Translations under genes and position numbers: made by a program
Part shown: positions 6,566 to 17,440 of the stretch, piece by piece
Layout of the letters: each line of letters begins with the position of its first letter
Numbering within the stretch: position 1 is the stretch's first letter
NCBI RefSeq assembly: GCF_000466405.1
Contig: NZ_KE952937.1
Location: 117,193-161,574, forward strand
Source: Atopobium sp. oral taxon 810 str. F0209
Lineage (GTDB): Bacteria; Actinomycetota; Coriobacteriia; Coriobacteriales; Atopobiaceae
Direction of reading: 5' to 3'
Length of the DNA stretch: 44,382 nucleotides
The notes under the pieces: generated by a model
The model's database searches: none
Told to the model about the DNA's origin: nothing
What the model saw: only the letters and a program-made list of their open reading frames with translations

Positions 6566-9277
6566 TTAACTAAAGTCAGCAATCTGATTTTCAAGTTGCG
6601 AGATAGTTGCACTCAACTCATCAGCACGCGCGCGCTTCTTCTCAATAACAGCTGCGGCTGCCTTAGCAACAAAACTCTCGTTGGCAAGCGTACGCTCGGT
6701 ACCGGCAAGCTCCTTACGAGCTGCCTCAAGCTGCTTGCTCAGACGCTTCTTTTCTGCTTCAAAATCAATGAGGCCACCAAGTGCCACAAATACTTCCATA
6801 TCACCTAAAGCTACAGAAATAGCGCCCTGAGGTTTGTCGATGCGCGCACCAACTACCATCTGGTCAATGTGGCCCACACTACAGATAAAGCTGCGCTGAG
6901 CCTCGATAACCTCGGCATCATTGCCCATAGTACGTACCGCCACATCAAGCTCAGTACGTGGTGACAGGCGATAGCGCGCACGTGTGGAACGCACAGCACC
7001 CACCAGCGCCTTTGCCAACTCAAAGTCATGCTCCGCGCGCTCATTTACATAGGAGGCAAAGTCTGCTTCCTCAGGCCAAGCGGCCATCATAAGGAAACGA
7101 CCATCGTGACTGACATAACTGCCATTTTCATCACGATCAAGTTCGCTTGCAGGCAACGCATCCCAAATCTTTTCGGTTACAAAGGGCATTACGGGGTGCA
7201 GTAGACGCAAACTAGCATCAAGCACATAGATCAAATTACGCTGTACTTGCAGCTTTTCTTCGGGGGTACCATCCAGCAGGCGACCTTTGCAAAGCTCGAT
7301 ATACCAGTCGCAAACCTCATTCCAGAAGAAGGATTGCAAATCGCGAGCATAGTCACCAAACTCATATGCCTCTAGCTGGCGAGTAGCCGTAGCAACCGCA
7401 CGGGCAAGACGAGAAAGCATCCACGCGTCCTCGGGCGTCTCGGCAACAGGAGATCCAGGCTGATAGCCTTCAAGGTTCATCTGTACAAAACGACTGGCAT
7501 TCCAAATCTTGGTAACAAAGGAACGTGCCGCATCAGTACGATCTGATTTAATGAGTTCGCGTGTTTTCTTGTCGATATCAGCGTCAAACTTAACATCTTG
7601 ATTGTTGGTAATCAGAGTAAGCAGATTGTGACGCATGGCATCTGCGCCGTACTTTTCCATCAAATCCATTGGGTCAACACCATTGCCCTTGGACTTGGAC
7701 ATACGACTACCATCTTTAGCCAAGATAGTCGCGTAAATATACACATCGTGGAACGGTACTTCGTCGGTAAAGTACAAAGAACTCATGATCATACGCGCAA
7801 CCCACAAGGCGATAATGTCACGAGCAGTCACGAGCACCTTTGTGGGATGATGACCTTCCATGCACTCGGGGTGGTCGGGCCAACCTTGCGTAGCAAAAGT
7901 CCACAGCTGGCTAGAAAACCATGTGTCAAGTACATCCTCATCTTGATGGATATGATGACTTCCACAATGTGGACAGACATCAGTATCTTCAAGCAGAGCA
8001 TCTTCCCAACCGCAATCCTCACAGTAGAACACCGGAATACGATGACCCCACCAAAGCTGACGGCTAATACACCAGTCCTTGAGGTTTTCCATCCAAGTGA
8101 GATACGTCTGGGTCCAGCGCGCGGGATGGAACGTAACCTCACCATCCTTTACAACCTGAGTCGCGCGCTCCTTGAGTTTGTCAACAGCAACAAACCACTG
8201 CTCGGACAGCCACGGCTCCAGCGCAGTATCACAGCGATAGCAGTGCATAACTGAATGCTCAATATCTTCGATATGATCAAGCAGACCATGTGCATCAAAC
8301 CAAGCAACAATAGCCTCTCGAGCTTCATCGCGATCCATGCCCGAGTAGGCGCCATAACCCTCAACCACGTGCGCAGTTTCGTCAAAAATATTAATTTGTT
8401 CGAGATTGTGAGTCTGACCCATGGCATAGTCATTAGGGTCATGAGCAGGGGTTACCTTGACAAAACCCGTACCAAAACCAGGCTGTACATGCCAATCAGA
8501 AAAAATTTCAATCTCACGATTGACGATGGGAAGCAAAACCTTTTTGCCCACAAAGTCAGCTTTTTCTGGATCTTGAGGACTTACCGCAACGCCCGTATCG
8601 CCAAGCATGGTCTCGGGACGCGTGGTTGCTACAGTGATATAGGTCTTATCACCTACAGGCTCTACCAGTGGGTAACGCAAATACCAGAGATGGCCTTTTT
8701 CATCGTGATATTCGGCCTCGTCGTCAGAAATAGCGGTACGGCAATGGGGACACCAATTAACAATGCGCTTACCTCGATAAATGAGGCCGTCATGGTACCA
8801 GTCTACAAAGACCTTGCGAACCGCACGTGAAAACTCAGGACTCATCGTAAATTGCTCGTCATCAAAATCAATGGAGCAACCCATACGCTTAATCTGATTG
8901 ACAATTGTGCCGCCATACTCATGAGTCCAGTCCCAGCAAGCATCTAAGAACTTCTCACGACCCATTTCAAGACGAGACTCACCTTCTGCCTTGAGCTTTT
9001 TGTCGACCTTGGTCTGGGTAGCAATACCTGCATGGTCTGTGCCCAAAATCCAGCGAGTAGAACGACCACGCATACGGTTATAGCGCACAAAGGTATCTTG
9101 GATACTGTCATCCATCGCATGACCCATATGCAAAATACCTGTGACATTGGGAGGTGGGATCGTAACCGTGCAGTCCCCTACACCACGAGAACGCTGATAG
9201 CAGCCCGCCTGAACCCATCGCTCAATCTGCTCGGGTTCGTTGGTAGCAGGGTCGTAGGTCTTGGGCATTTCTTCCAT
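6566..9277 (-). CDS. valS: Valyl-tRNA synthetase
   Basis: This 903-residue class I synthetase charges tRNA-Val with valine. The first ATP signature appears as HMGH at 50-53 after PPPNVTGIL, and the second as RMSKSKGN in the C-terminal half, in place of KMSKS. Between them is the connective editing domain (ATTRPETMLGDTGVAV). A CPHC...CEDC...CPHC zinc-type cluster is present near the second half of the catalytic domain. The C-terminus is a charged coiled coil (about 840-900) that helps bind tRNA. ATG 9277 has GGGAGGA five bases upstream. It follows clpX by 75 bases on the same strand, so co-transcription with clpPX is possible. No T-box leader was seen in that gap. Confidence 0.97.
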   Translation of the reverse strand: MEEMPKTYDPATNEPEQIERWVQAGCYQRSRGVGDCTVTIPPPNVTGILHMGHAMDDSIQDTFVRYNRMRGRSTRWILGTDHAGIATQTKVDKKLKAEGESRLEMGREKFLDACWDWTHEYGGTIVNQIKRMGCSIDFDDEQFTMSPEFSRAVRKVFVDWYHDGLIYRGKRIVNWCPHCRTAISDDEAEYHDEKGHLWYLRYPLVEPVGDKTYITVATTRPETMLGDTGVAVSPQDPEKADFVGKKVLLPIVNREIEIFSDWHVQPGFGTGFVKVTPAHDPNDYAMGQTHNLEQINIFDETAHVVEGYGAYSGMDRDEAREAIVAWFDAHGLLDHIEDIEHSVMHCYRCDTALEPWLSEQWFVAVDKLKERATQVVKDGEVTFHPARWTQTYLTWMENLKDWCISRQLWWGHRIPVFYCEDCGWEDALLEDTDVCPHCGSHHIHQDEDVLDTWFSSQLWTFATQGWPDHPECMEGHHPTKVLVTARDIIALWVARMIMSSLYFTDEVPFHDVYIYATILAKDGSRMSKSKGNGVDPMDLMEKYGADAMRHNLLTLITNNQDVKFDADIDKKTRELIKSDRTDAARSFVTKIWNASRFVQMNLEGYQPGSPVAETPEDAWMLSRLARAVATATRQLEAYEFGDYARDLQSFFWNEVCDWYIELCKGRLLDGTPEEKLQVQRNLIYVLDASLRLLHPVMPFVTEKIWDALPASELDRDENGSYVSHDGRFLMMAAWPEEADFASYVNERAEHDFELAKALVGAVRSTRARYRLSPRTELDVAVRTMGNDAEVIEAQRSFICSVGHIDQMVVGARIDKPQGAISVALGDMEVFVALGGLIDFEAEKKRLSKQLEAARKELAGTERTLANESFVAKAAAAVIEKKRARADELSATISQLENQIADFS

Positions 9278-9352
9278 GAAAATCCTCCCTCTCCTGCCGC
9301 GACGTGGTGGGCACTCATGTCTAGAGCGCGCTTCGTCTTGGCGGAATAAAAC

Positions 9353-10729
9353 TTACAAGTTCGAACGGTTGGCGCCTTCACTAGAACGCACAATCTGGGG
9401 AGACTGCGCGCCACCTACAGATTCAGGCGTCACAATAACCTCGGTAATATCAAGGTCACTTGGTAAATCAAACATCGTGTTCTGCAGCGTTGCTTCACAG
9501 ATGGATCGCAAACCACGAGCGCCCGTACCGCGGGCAATAGCCTGGTCAGCAATCTCGCGCAAAGAATCCTCAGTAAAGTTCAGATCCACGCCTTCAAGGT
9601 CAAACATACGCTTGTACTGCTTGACAATAGCATTGCGCGGCTTGGTTAAAATCTCCACCAAATCATCTGCTGTCAGTTCACGCGTTGAGCAAATCACCGG
9701 GATACGCCCGATGAACTCAGGGATCATGCCAAATTTATGCAGGTCTTGAGGCATGACATTGCTCATCAGCTCGTCTTGGTCTTCCTCGACTTTACGCGAA
9801 AGTTCAGCATTAAAGCCGATGCCCTTCTTGCCAATACGATCGGCAACAATCTTGTCCAAGCCCACAAAAGCACCACCGCAGATGAACAAAATATTGGTGG
9901 TATCGATGCGAATAAGCTCTTGTTGAGGATGCTTGCGACCACCTGTAGGAGGTACTGCAGCTTCGGTTCCCTCAAGAATCTTGAGCAATGCCTGCTGGAC
10001 GCCCTCACCCGACACATCGCGCGTAATCGAGAGATTCTCAGCTTTGCGAGCAATTTTGTCGATCTCATCGATGTAAACGATGCCCATCTGAGCACGTTCA
10101 ACATCGCCATCCGCAGCCGTTAAGAGCTTGAGCAGGATATTTTCGACATCCTCACCCACATATCCCGCCTCGGTCAATGTAGTTGCATCAGCAATGGCAA
10201 AGGGCACCTCAAGGAAGCGTGCCAGCGTCTGGGCGAGCAACGTTTTACCCGTACCCGTAGGACCAAGTAGCAAGATGTTGGACTTTGCAATCTCAACGTC
10301 TTCACTATCTTCGGCAACCTCATCAGCACCCGCAGCAATGCGGCGATAATGATTGTAGACGGCCACGCTCATTGCGCGCTTTGCTTCTTCTTGACCCATG
10401 ACATAGTTTGAAAGTTCGTCATAAATCTCATGCGGCGTTGGAAGATGCTTGAGGGGCATCTCATTGCTGGGCTCAAATTCTTCCTCAGGCGCAAGCTCAA
10501 AGCCAGCAGCTGCATCATTGCTGATATGTGTTAGTTCCTGAGCTCGTGCACGAGCATCTTCGGCATCCGAACCTGAAATAATATCCTGACAAGCAGCAAC
10601 ACATTCATCACAGATGAATACACCATCAGGCCCTTGAATTAACTTACGCACCTGAGTACGAGTCTTGCCACAAAACGAGCAACGCAGCTCGTCAAACATC
10701 CCTGTTCTGTTGTTACCAAACGAAGGCAT
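9353..10729 (-). CDS. clpX: ATP-dependent Clp protease ATP-binding subunit ClpX
   Basis: The 458-residue AAA+ unfoldase feeds proteins into ClpP. The N-terminal zinc-binding domain has Cys17, Cys20, Cys40 and Cys43 (CSFC...CDEC). An acidic linker follows (about 50-95), then Walker A GPTGTGKT at 157-164 and Walker B IVYIDEID. The substrate-gripping pore loop reads GYVGED. GGAGG lies four to five bases before ATG 10729. An internal Met11 is possible but has no comparable site. It starts 20 bases after the clpP stop, so clpP-clpX form one transcription unit. The C-terminus carries a 30-residue polar tail beyond the usual end. Confidence 0.97.
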   Translation of the reverse strand: MPSFGNNRTGMFDELRCSFCGKTRTQVRKLIQGPDGVFICDECVAACQDIISGSDAEDARARAQELTHISNDAAAGFELAPEEEFEPSNEMPLKHLPTPHEIYDELSNYVMGQEEAKRAMSVAVYNHYRRIAAGADEVAEDSEDVEIAKSNILLLGPTGTGKTLLAQTLARFLEVPFAIADATTLTEAGYVGEDVENILLKLLTAADGDVERAQMGIVYIDEIDKIARKAENLSITRDVSGEGVQQALLKILEGTEAAVPPTGGRKHPQQELIRIDTTNILFICGGAFVGLDKIVADRIGKKGIGFNAELSRKVEEDQDELMSNVMPQDLHKFGMIPEFIGRIPVICSTRELTADDLVEILTKPRNAIVKQYKRMFDLEGVDLNFTEDSLREIADQAIARGTGARGLRSICEATLQNTMFDLPSDLDITEVIVTPESVGGAQSPQIVRSSEGANRSNL

Positions 10730-10749
10730 GTGCCCTCCTACTCAAAATC

Positions 10750-11358
10750 TTACTGCTCGGTGCGTGACGTAATTACACGGTCTACTAGGCCATACTCCAT
10801 CGCTTGTTGGGCACGCAAATAATTGTCGCGCTCGGTGTCAGCATTAATTTTTTCGACTGGCTGGCCAGTGTAGCTTGCGAGCAATTCATTGAGGTGCTCA
10901 CGAATCCACTTGGTTTCATCAGCCACAATCTGAATGTCGGTCTGCTGTCCTTGGGCACCAGAGCTGGGCTGATGAATTAACACCATCGAGTTAGGAAGCG
11001 CCATACGCTTACCCTTGGTACCAGCAGCAAGTAGGACAGACGCCATCGAGGCTGCCATACCAACACAGATGGTCGAAATGTCAGGCTTAATAAAATTCAT
11101 CGTATCGAGAATGCCCAGACCAGCATAGACCTCGCCACCAGGAGAGTCGATATACAAGCTGATATCCTTGTCGGGGTCTTGACTTTCTAGGTGCAAAAGC
11201 TGCGCGATAACAAGATTTGCAGATTCGCGTGTAATCTCTTCACCAAGAAAGACAATGCGGTCGTTGAGTAGCCTTGAATAGATGTCGTAGCTACGCTCGC
11301 CACGAGGGGTCTGCTCAACCACATAGGGAATCAAAGGAATATTTGTTGGGTTGTGCAT
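10750..11358 (-). CDS. clpP: ATP-dependent Clp protease proteolytic subunit ClpP
   Basis: The serine protease subunit has the full triad: Ser104 in GMAASMAS, His129 in LIHQPSSG and Asp178 in TERDNYL, counted from ATG 11358 (MHNPTNIP). This start has GAAAGGA seven bases upstream and gives 202 residues, the family norm. The longer frame to 11427 begins at an ATG without a ribosome site and adds 23 residues overlapping the region after the tig terminator, so I reject it. The [23 protein letters not shown]-terminal region forms the axial gate. Followed by clpX on the same strand. Confidence 0.96.
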   Translation of the reverse strand: MHNPTNIPLIPYVVEQTPRGERSYDIYSRLLNDRIVFLGEEITRESANLVIAQLLHLESQDPDKDISLYIDSPGGEVYAGLGILDTMNFIKPDISTICVGMAASMASVLLAAGTKGKRMALPNSMVLIHQPSSGAQGQQTDIQIVADETKWIREHLNELLASYTGQPVEKINADTERDNYLRAQQAMEYGLVDRVITSRTEQ

Positions 11359-11435
11359 AAGTGCATCCTTTCGCCTACGAAATGCTTTACCTAACGATGG
11401 TACCCCACTCGTGACACTCTGAGACATTTATGGAT

Positions 11436-11470
11436 AAAAGTGCCCCGGCAGTTTTTCTGCCAGGGCACTT
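11436..11470 (-). terminator. Terminator after tig
   Basis: On the minus strand AAGTGCCC pairs with GGGCACTT, then one mismatch, then GGCAG pairs with CTGCC around a five-base loop. The stem is followed by TTTT. It lies 27 bases past the tig stop, separating tig from clpP. Confidence 0.8.
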
Positions 11471-11496
11471 GACCATCAAAAACTTGCGACCAAAAA

Positions 11497-12840
11497 CTAC
11501 TCAGCGTCCTCGCTGGCCTCGTCCTTGTTGCTCTCATCCTTGGCGCGAGCCTCGGCAACCTCGTCAACCTCGGTAACCTGTGCATTCTCAACAAGCCAGT
11601 TAACAGCCTTGGTGCGACGGATGGACTGACGCACAGCAGGCATACGACCATCAGAGAGGAACTCTTTGATGGAGGAATCAACATCTTTGACGTTGGCCTT
11701 CTCAAACTCACTACGGATATCCTCATCGCTGCATTCAAGCTTGAGCTCGCACGCCAAAGCGTCAAGAGCCAGAGACTGACGCGCGCGCTCTTCGGCCTGA
11801 TCGTGCAGGTCAGTCAAGAACTCATCGCTCTTGATACCCTGCATACTGAGATACATATCAAGATTCATGCCACGACGAGAAAGCTGACCCAAGAACTCCT
11901 GAGCGAGCTCATTGAACACCTGATTTTGGTAGGCCTCGGGAACCTCCTCAAGGTCGAGCTGCTCGCCAATAGCGGCTACAACGCGATCCTCCTTGAGACC
12001 AGGCAGACCTTCCTTCTTGTCTGCTGCAACTTCTTCCTTAACGGCGTCACGGAGTTCAGCGACGGTATCAAAACCAAAGCCAGTCTTGGCAAACTCATCG
12101 GTAAGCTCAGGAGTAACTGCCTTCTGGATGGTATTGACAGTAACCTCAACCTCAAACTCATGGGTATGGTCACCATGGCTATGAGTCCAAGAGATGGTCT
12201 TGGTCTCACCAACCTTCATGCCAACAATTTCAGAGACGAGCTCATCGGCAAGATTGGGATTGCCAAGGGCTAAGGTACGATCCTCACCAGCAATACCAGA
12301 CTCGCCCTTCTTGTCAACGGCAGTGACCGTAATCATGTCCTTGTCCTTGACTTTCTTGGCACGCTTATTGGGTTCAAAGGTGGTGCGATAAGTGAGCAAC
12401 TGCTCAATTTGGTTGTCAATCTCCGCCTCGGTTACCTCTGCGGGAGGCATATTGATAGCGGGGGCATCATAGCTCTTAAGACCAGCAACGGGAGGCACGA
12501 CAACAGTGCAGTCGATAACAAAATCCTCGTGCTCAACGACAGGATCAGACTCGCCCCAGTCGGGACGCTCAACGGGAACAAGGTCGAGTTCCTCAATCAT
12601 CTGAGGTTGAACCTCCTGGAGCAGCTCGTCAGTAGCCTGTGCGAGAACTGCATCCCTACCCAAAATGCCGTCAATAACAGGACGTGGTGCACGACCACGA
12701 CGGAAGCCCTGGAAGTTATAGCGCTGAGCAATGTCACGATAGGTCTTCTTGACCGTAGCATCGACCTCAGCAGCAGGGACAGTAACCTTGGCCGCGACCT
12801 TGCCGTCGTCGGTCCTCTCAGAAGTGACGGAAATCTTCAA
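11497..12840 (-). CDS. tig: Trigger factor, ribosome-associated chaperone and prolyl isomerase
   Basis: The 447-residue protein has the three trigger-factor parts. The ribosome-binding N-domain contains the FRRGRAPRPVID-type signature near 45-56, the PPIase domain spans about 160-245, and the helical substrate-binding C-domain ends in an acidic low-complexity tail (EARAKDESNKDEASEDAE). The protein docks at the exit tunnel and holds nascent chains. The start codon is TTG at 12840 (TTG AAG ATT), with GGAGGA three to four bases upstream. No ATG near it gives a complete N-domain. It lies upstream of clpP and clpX, a common order in Gram-positive bacteria, but a terminator divides them. Confidence 0.96.
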   Translation of the reverse strand: MKISVTSERTDDGKVAAKVTVPAAEVDATVKKTYRDIAQRYNFQGFRRGRAPRPVIDGILGRDAVLAQATDELLQEVQPQMIEELDLVPVERPDWGESDPVVEHEDFVIDCTVVVPPVAGLKSYDAPAINMPPAEVTEAEIDNQIEQLLTYRTTFEPNKRAKKVKDKDMITVTAVDKKGESGIAGEDRTLALGNPNLADELVSEIVGMKVGETKTISWTHSHGDHTHEFEVEVTVNTIQKAVTPELTDEFAKTGFGFDTVAELRDAVKEEVAADKKEGLPGLKEDRVVAAIGEQLDLEEVPEAYQNQVFNELAQEFLGQLSRRGMNLDMYLSMQGIKSDEFLTDLHDQAEERARQSLALDALACELKLECSDEDIRSEFEKANVKDVDSSIKEFLSDGRMPAVRQSIRRTKAVNWLVENAQVTEVDEVAEARAKDESNKDEASEDAE

Positions 12841-12905
12841 CGTTCCTCCAGTGTCTCATGCCAAATCATATGCAAACGTTAATCTGGCTTTACCTCTAGT
12901 GTGAA

Positions 12906-12990
<85 letters not shown>

Positions 12991-13018
12991 ATATAAACAC
13001 ACAGGAGAAGATATTAGC

Positions 13019-13040
13019 AAAACTACCCTCCGCTGGGTAG
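13019..13040 (-). terminator. Possible weak terminator after the Ltp-repeat gene
   Basis: CTACCC at 13023-13028 pairs with GGGTAG at 13035-13040. On the minus strand the hairpin is followed by TTTT. It lies about 80 bases past the Ltp-repeat gene. Six base pairs make this a tentative call. Confidence 0.35.
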
Positions 13041-13119
13041 GAAAACTCAAACTGACCACGTAGCAACTACATGACTACCGTTGACGGAAGAAATGTAAGC
13101 GGATTACCTATGTAAAGCT

Positions 13120-13857
13120 TTACTTGCCAAATACTTCTGTCGCAGCCGCTTCTGCTTGTTTGCGTGTAAATCCATCAAAGATGAGCTGACGCTCCATGTC
13201 TTTTTTATCTTTGATGATGTCATAATCGTAGTAGCTCCAAGCACAACGTAGTGCCTGCTCGTTCCAATCAATTTTGATATTTTCTACAGCATAGGTGGCC
13301 TGCTCGTCAGTAAAACCTAAATACGCTAATTCTTTTTGCAAACCCGACTGTGAGCTGGCAGCACTTCCTATCAACTGCTGTGCATATGCCAAAGCTTCCG
13401 CATTCCAGTCAATACCGCTATGGTCTATAGCCCATACAGCATCAGCCTCCGAAAACTGATCATTTGGCTTAAGCATATTAAGAAGACTATCGCGCGAATA
13501 TGGACTATGAGCAATGTAACCAACCATTTGATTGTAAGCCGCACGTTGACCTTTGGTTGAAGGTTGCATAGTGGGGGTAGGAACGGCAGGCAACTCTACC
13601 TCGGGTTTTTCAAAAAGATGCTCATGTTGAAGAGTATGCCTAACATACGAAGTTGAAGTATTGCTCGTAGGCGTATCTAAAGGTTCTATAGGAGACGGAG
13701 ACACCACTCCTGAAGCGGAACCCAATGCAACGGACAGTGCCACGATATTGGCACCGACCAGCAGGCTGCGCCGAATCGTACGTTTGCGGATTTGCTTTTT
13801 TCTATTATCCGCCGACATTTTTGCTAGATTCATGGAGTCAGTCGTAAAAAAGCTCAC
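13120..13857 (-). CDS. Secreted protein with Ltp-type repeats
   Basis: The 245-residue protein has a basic N-terminus (KKQIRKRTIRR), one hydrophobic segment (about 31-50), a Pro/Ser/Thr-rich linker, and then three roughly 45-residue helical repeats. The last two repeats carry the hallmark pattern DWN-x-x-AL...A..Y and GFT-x-x-QA-x-YAV of the Ltp family, named from a host-surface lipoprotein linked to phage-superinfection exclusion in Streptococcus thermophilus. There is no lipobox cysteine, so it is a signal-anchored or secreted form. The start is doubtful. GTG 13857 has no ribosome site, though GATAGT lies nine bases upstream and would allow a leaderless transcript. ATG 13833 or 13818 also lack a site. 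In Coriobacteria and related taxa such proteins are widespread, and most have no tested role. Confidence 0.8.
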   Translation of the reverse strand: MSFFTTDSMNLAKMSADNRKKQIRKRTIRRSLLVGANIVALSVALGSASGVVSPSPIEPLDTPTSNTSTSYVRHTLQHEHLFEKPEVELPAVPTPTMQPSTKGQRAAYNQMVGYIAHSPYSRDSLLNMLKPNDQFSEADAVWAIDHSGIDWNAEALAYAQQLIGSAASSQSGLQKELAYLGFTDEQATYAVENIKIDWNEQALRCAWSYYDYDIIKDKKDMERQLIFDGFTRKQAEAAATEVFGK

Positions 13858-13919
13858 GGGTGCCTACTATCAGCGTTTAGTTTACAAACAATACGTTATA
13901 TCTAGGTCTATCCTAGACG

Positions 13920-13958
13920 AAAAACAGCGCCTGCCGGGCATAAGACCGGCAGGCGCTG
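13920..13958 (-). terminator. Terminator after gdhA
   Basis: CAGCGCCTGCCGG at 13925-13937 pairs perfectly over 13 bp with 13946-13958 around an eight-base loop. On the minus strand it is followed by TTTTT. It lies 37 bases past the gdhA stop. Confidence 0.92.
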
Positions 13959-13995
13959 CAAAACCATCACGCTAGGATTATCTAGTAAATACGCC

Positions 13996-15452
<1,457 letters not shown>

Positions 15453-15498
15453 AGTCTAGAGTAGGTGGGTTTTTCTTTGCCTACTAAATCAAGTATTA

Positions 15499-15527
15499 AA
15501 TTTATCTGTTACGAAACAGTTCGCCAA
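15499..15527 (-). promoter_or_regulatory. Predicted gdhA promoter
   Basis: On the minus strand TTGGCG (15522-15527) and TAAATT (15499-15504) are spaced by 17 bases. The spacer holds an inverted repeat, CTGTT-TCGT-AACAG (15506-15519), which could be an operator. The implied transcript has a leader of about 135 bases. Confidence 0.45.
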
Positions 15528-15591
15528 CCATTTATGTCTTATAAGAGGTTCTACTTGATAAAAAACCGCAACAAAGGCGACAAATAAAGTA

Positions 15592-15668
15592 TGGTCGGGG
15601 CGGCGGGATTCGAACCCACGACATCCTGCTCCCAAAGCAGGCGCGCTACCAGGCTGCGCTACGCCCCG
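15592..15668 (-). tRNA. tRNA-Pro(UGG)
   Basis: The minus strand gives a complete cloverleaf of 77 bases with acceptor CGGGGCG/CGCCCCG. The anticodon stem CCTGC/GCAGG has the loop TTTGGGA (anticodon TGG), the T-arm reads GGTTCGAATCC, and ACCA is encoded at the 3' end. Confidence 0.96.
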
Positions 15669-15870
15669 TTGACGGAGGGCAATTATAGATGAGCTGTGCC
15701 TTTATCGCAACGGATAGAACAACTTACCAATAATTTTTTACTTTGCTTGCTATTTGCTCACAAACCCCTGCCATGAAAATATTCTTATTCTTGTGAGAAT
15801 TACTCAGCAAAGGCAAGATTTATGTAGCGTGATGTGAAGACTTGGGCTATTCTGTCTTAGCACGTCATGT

Positions 15871-15946
15871 GCGGCGGTAGTTCAATTGGTAGAGCGTCAG
15901 CCTTCCAAGCTGATTGTTGCGGGTTCGAGTCCCGTCCGCCGCTCCA
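15871..15946 (+). tRNA. tRNA-Gly(UCC)
   Basis: A 76-base cloverleaf has acceptor GCGGCGG/CCGCCGC, D-arm TAGTTCAATTGGTAGAGC, anticodon TCC in the loop CTTCCAA, T-arm GGGTTCGAGTCCC and an encoded CCA. A terminator hairpin follows after 13 bases. Confidence 0.96.
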
Positions 15947-15959
15947 TACAAATGCAGAG

Positions 15960-15989
15960 GTCAGCGTCACTGAGGCGCTGGCTTTTTTT
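15960..15989 (+). terminator. Terminator after tRNA-Gly
   Basis: GTCAGCG at 15960-15966 pairs with CGCTGGC at 15976-15982 (one G-T pair), followed by seven T. Confidence 0.85.
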
Positions 15990-16343
15990 CATACGTAAAG
16001 CTATGGTGTGACACCAACTTTCGGGATATAGAAAAAATGAGATTCCTTTTTTATCATCCCATCCAAAAAGGGTTCGTTTTTCACTTTTGGCTCCACAAAA
16101 GGGGTCTGGTAAATTTTGGGTCAATGATGAATTAGGAATCCGATTCCGATGAAATTGATGAATTGTGAACCGTTTTCGCATGTTGCAGCTTCGCGCTGTA
16201 ATGTATGCTGCGTTTTATATGCCACATTCCAACACACGTTTTTCCTATATGCCCAAATTTTCATGTCCAACGCTGCTTTTGTAGGCTGGCCTATACTTTG
16301 TACAAGCAAAATTTGAAGAAACTGAGTTTGAAAGGTTTTACAC
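15990..16343 (+). other. Intergenic region before the lipid-kinase gene
   Basis: These 354 bases hold no supported gene. An open frame on the minus strand runs antisense through tRNA-Gly and is a shadow. The stretch is AT-richer than its flanks and contains A/T runs, a GGAAT/ATTCC inverted repeat near 16135, and a TATACT box near 16291 that could be a -10 element for the kinase gene, although no good -35 goes with it. A pattern near 16090-16125 looks like a possible repeat or element end, unproven. Confidence 0.4.
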
Positions 16344-17315
16344 ATGAGCCGACAACTGGGACGCACTATCGCCATTGCCAACCCTGCTGCTCGCAGTGGT
16401 AAAGGGGCTCATGCAGCTGAGTTTGTCCGCCGATACTTTGAAGCGCATAGCTCCGCAACAGATAAGTTCCATATGCAGCTTACCAACGCAAGTGGCCATG
16501 CTCAAGATATGGCTGCTCAAGCGGCTGAGGCAGATACCGTCATTGCGCTAGGTGGAGACGGACTTATCAACGAAGTTGTGAATGGTCTTATGCAAATACC
16601 TGCAGCCCAGCGCCCCATTCTTGCTGTTATAGCCATGGGTTCAGGAAACGATTTTGCGCGTACGCTTGGATCTGCCATTAACGACCCTGAAGCTGCACTT
16701 ACTGAAGTTATGATGGGTACGACAAAGCAGCTTGATCTAGGTGTTTTAGATAAGGACACTCCACAAGAAAAGTACTACATAGAAACTCTCTCATTTGGGC
16801 TTGATGCAGCTATTGCTCTTGATACCACCAATCGTCGCGCTGCAGATACTCATCAACAAGGAGCTACACTTTTTGCTACTTCTGGTCTCAAAATTATGAG
16901 CAAAGCTCATCATGGCTGGGCTTTTAGCGCAAGCTACTGCGATGCTGCTGGCAACAAAAAAGAAATTGCAGGTCACGAAATTATTTTTGCTGTGCAACAG
17001 GGCGTAACCTATGGTGGCGGCTTCCAAATTACACCTAAGGCAGATGCATCTGATGGTCTGCTTGACCTTTGTTATAACTGCAGTTTGCCGATGGTGCCTA
17101 ACACTCTGCGGCTCTTTGGCTTGACTCGTCTAGGAAAGCACACACGATCTCGGCATTTAGCTTTTGATCAATTAACTCATTTGGACATACACTTCCCCGA
17201 GGAAATTCCTCCTGGACAAATCGATGGAGAAAAAATACCCAAACAGGAACATCACAGCATTGATGTTGTCCCCGCTGCTTTGAAAGTTATCATTTCGAAC
17301 AATACTACCGACTAA
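16344..17315 (+). CDS. Diacylglycerol kinase family lipid kinase (YegS/DgkB-like)
   Basis: The 323-residue protein belongs to the DAGK catalytic-domain family, which phosphorylates diacylglycerol or similar lipids at the inner face of the membrane. Visible motifs are the nucleotide loop GGDGLINEVVNG at 70-81, GSGNDFAR near 98-105, and the C-terminal region ending in GQIDGEKIP near 293-301, where many members have GE(P). GAAAGG lies eight bases before ATG 16344. The gene stands alone, bounded downstream by a strong bidirectional terminator. Gram-positive DgkB recycles diacylglycerol left over from lipoteichoic acid synthesis. That role is possible but not shown here. Confidence 0.87.
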   Translation: MSRQLGRTIAIANPAARSGKGAHAAEFVRRYFEAHSSATDKFHMQLTNASGHAQDMAAQAAEADTVIALGGDGLINEVVNGLMQIPAAQRPILAVIAMGSGNDFARTLGSAINDPEAALTEVMMGTTKQLDLGVLDKDTPQEKYYIETLSFGLDAAIALDTTNRRAADTHQQGATLFATSGLKIMSKAHHGWAFSASYCDAAGNKKEIAGHEIIFAVQQGVTYGGGFQITPKADASDGLLDLCYNCSLPMVPNTLRLFGLTRLGKHTRSRHLAFDQLTHLDIHFPEEIPPGQIDGEKIPKQEHHSIDVVPAALKVIISNNTTD

Positions 17316-17440
17316 TTGAAACAGCCCGCTGCGTAACAGCAGCTCCAAAAAAATAAAATATATTTTTTGCTCTTAAAAATATCTACACTATTCCATCGTT
17401 CATTTATATATGTTCAGAAGAATAGATGGTTAATATTTTT

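Noticed and set aside
7598-8254. 218-codon plus-strand frame inside valS
   Set aside because: Another antisense shadow in the same gene.
8255-8830. 191-codon plus-strand frame inside valS
   Set aside because: Opposite-strand shadow of a well-supported synthetase, with no family similarity or ribosome site.
9278-9352. T-box leader before valS
   Set aside because: The gap is only 75 bases, with no specifier stem, T-box sequence or terminator hairpin.
11359-11427. Longer ClpP starting at 11427
   Set aside because: It has no ribosome site, while ATG 11358 has one and gives the family length.
15897-16181. 94-codon minus-strand frame
   Set aside because: It runs antisense through tRNA-Gly, and its C-terminal residues come from the tRNA itself.
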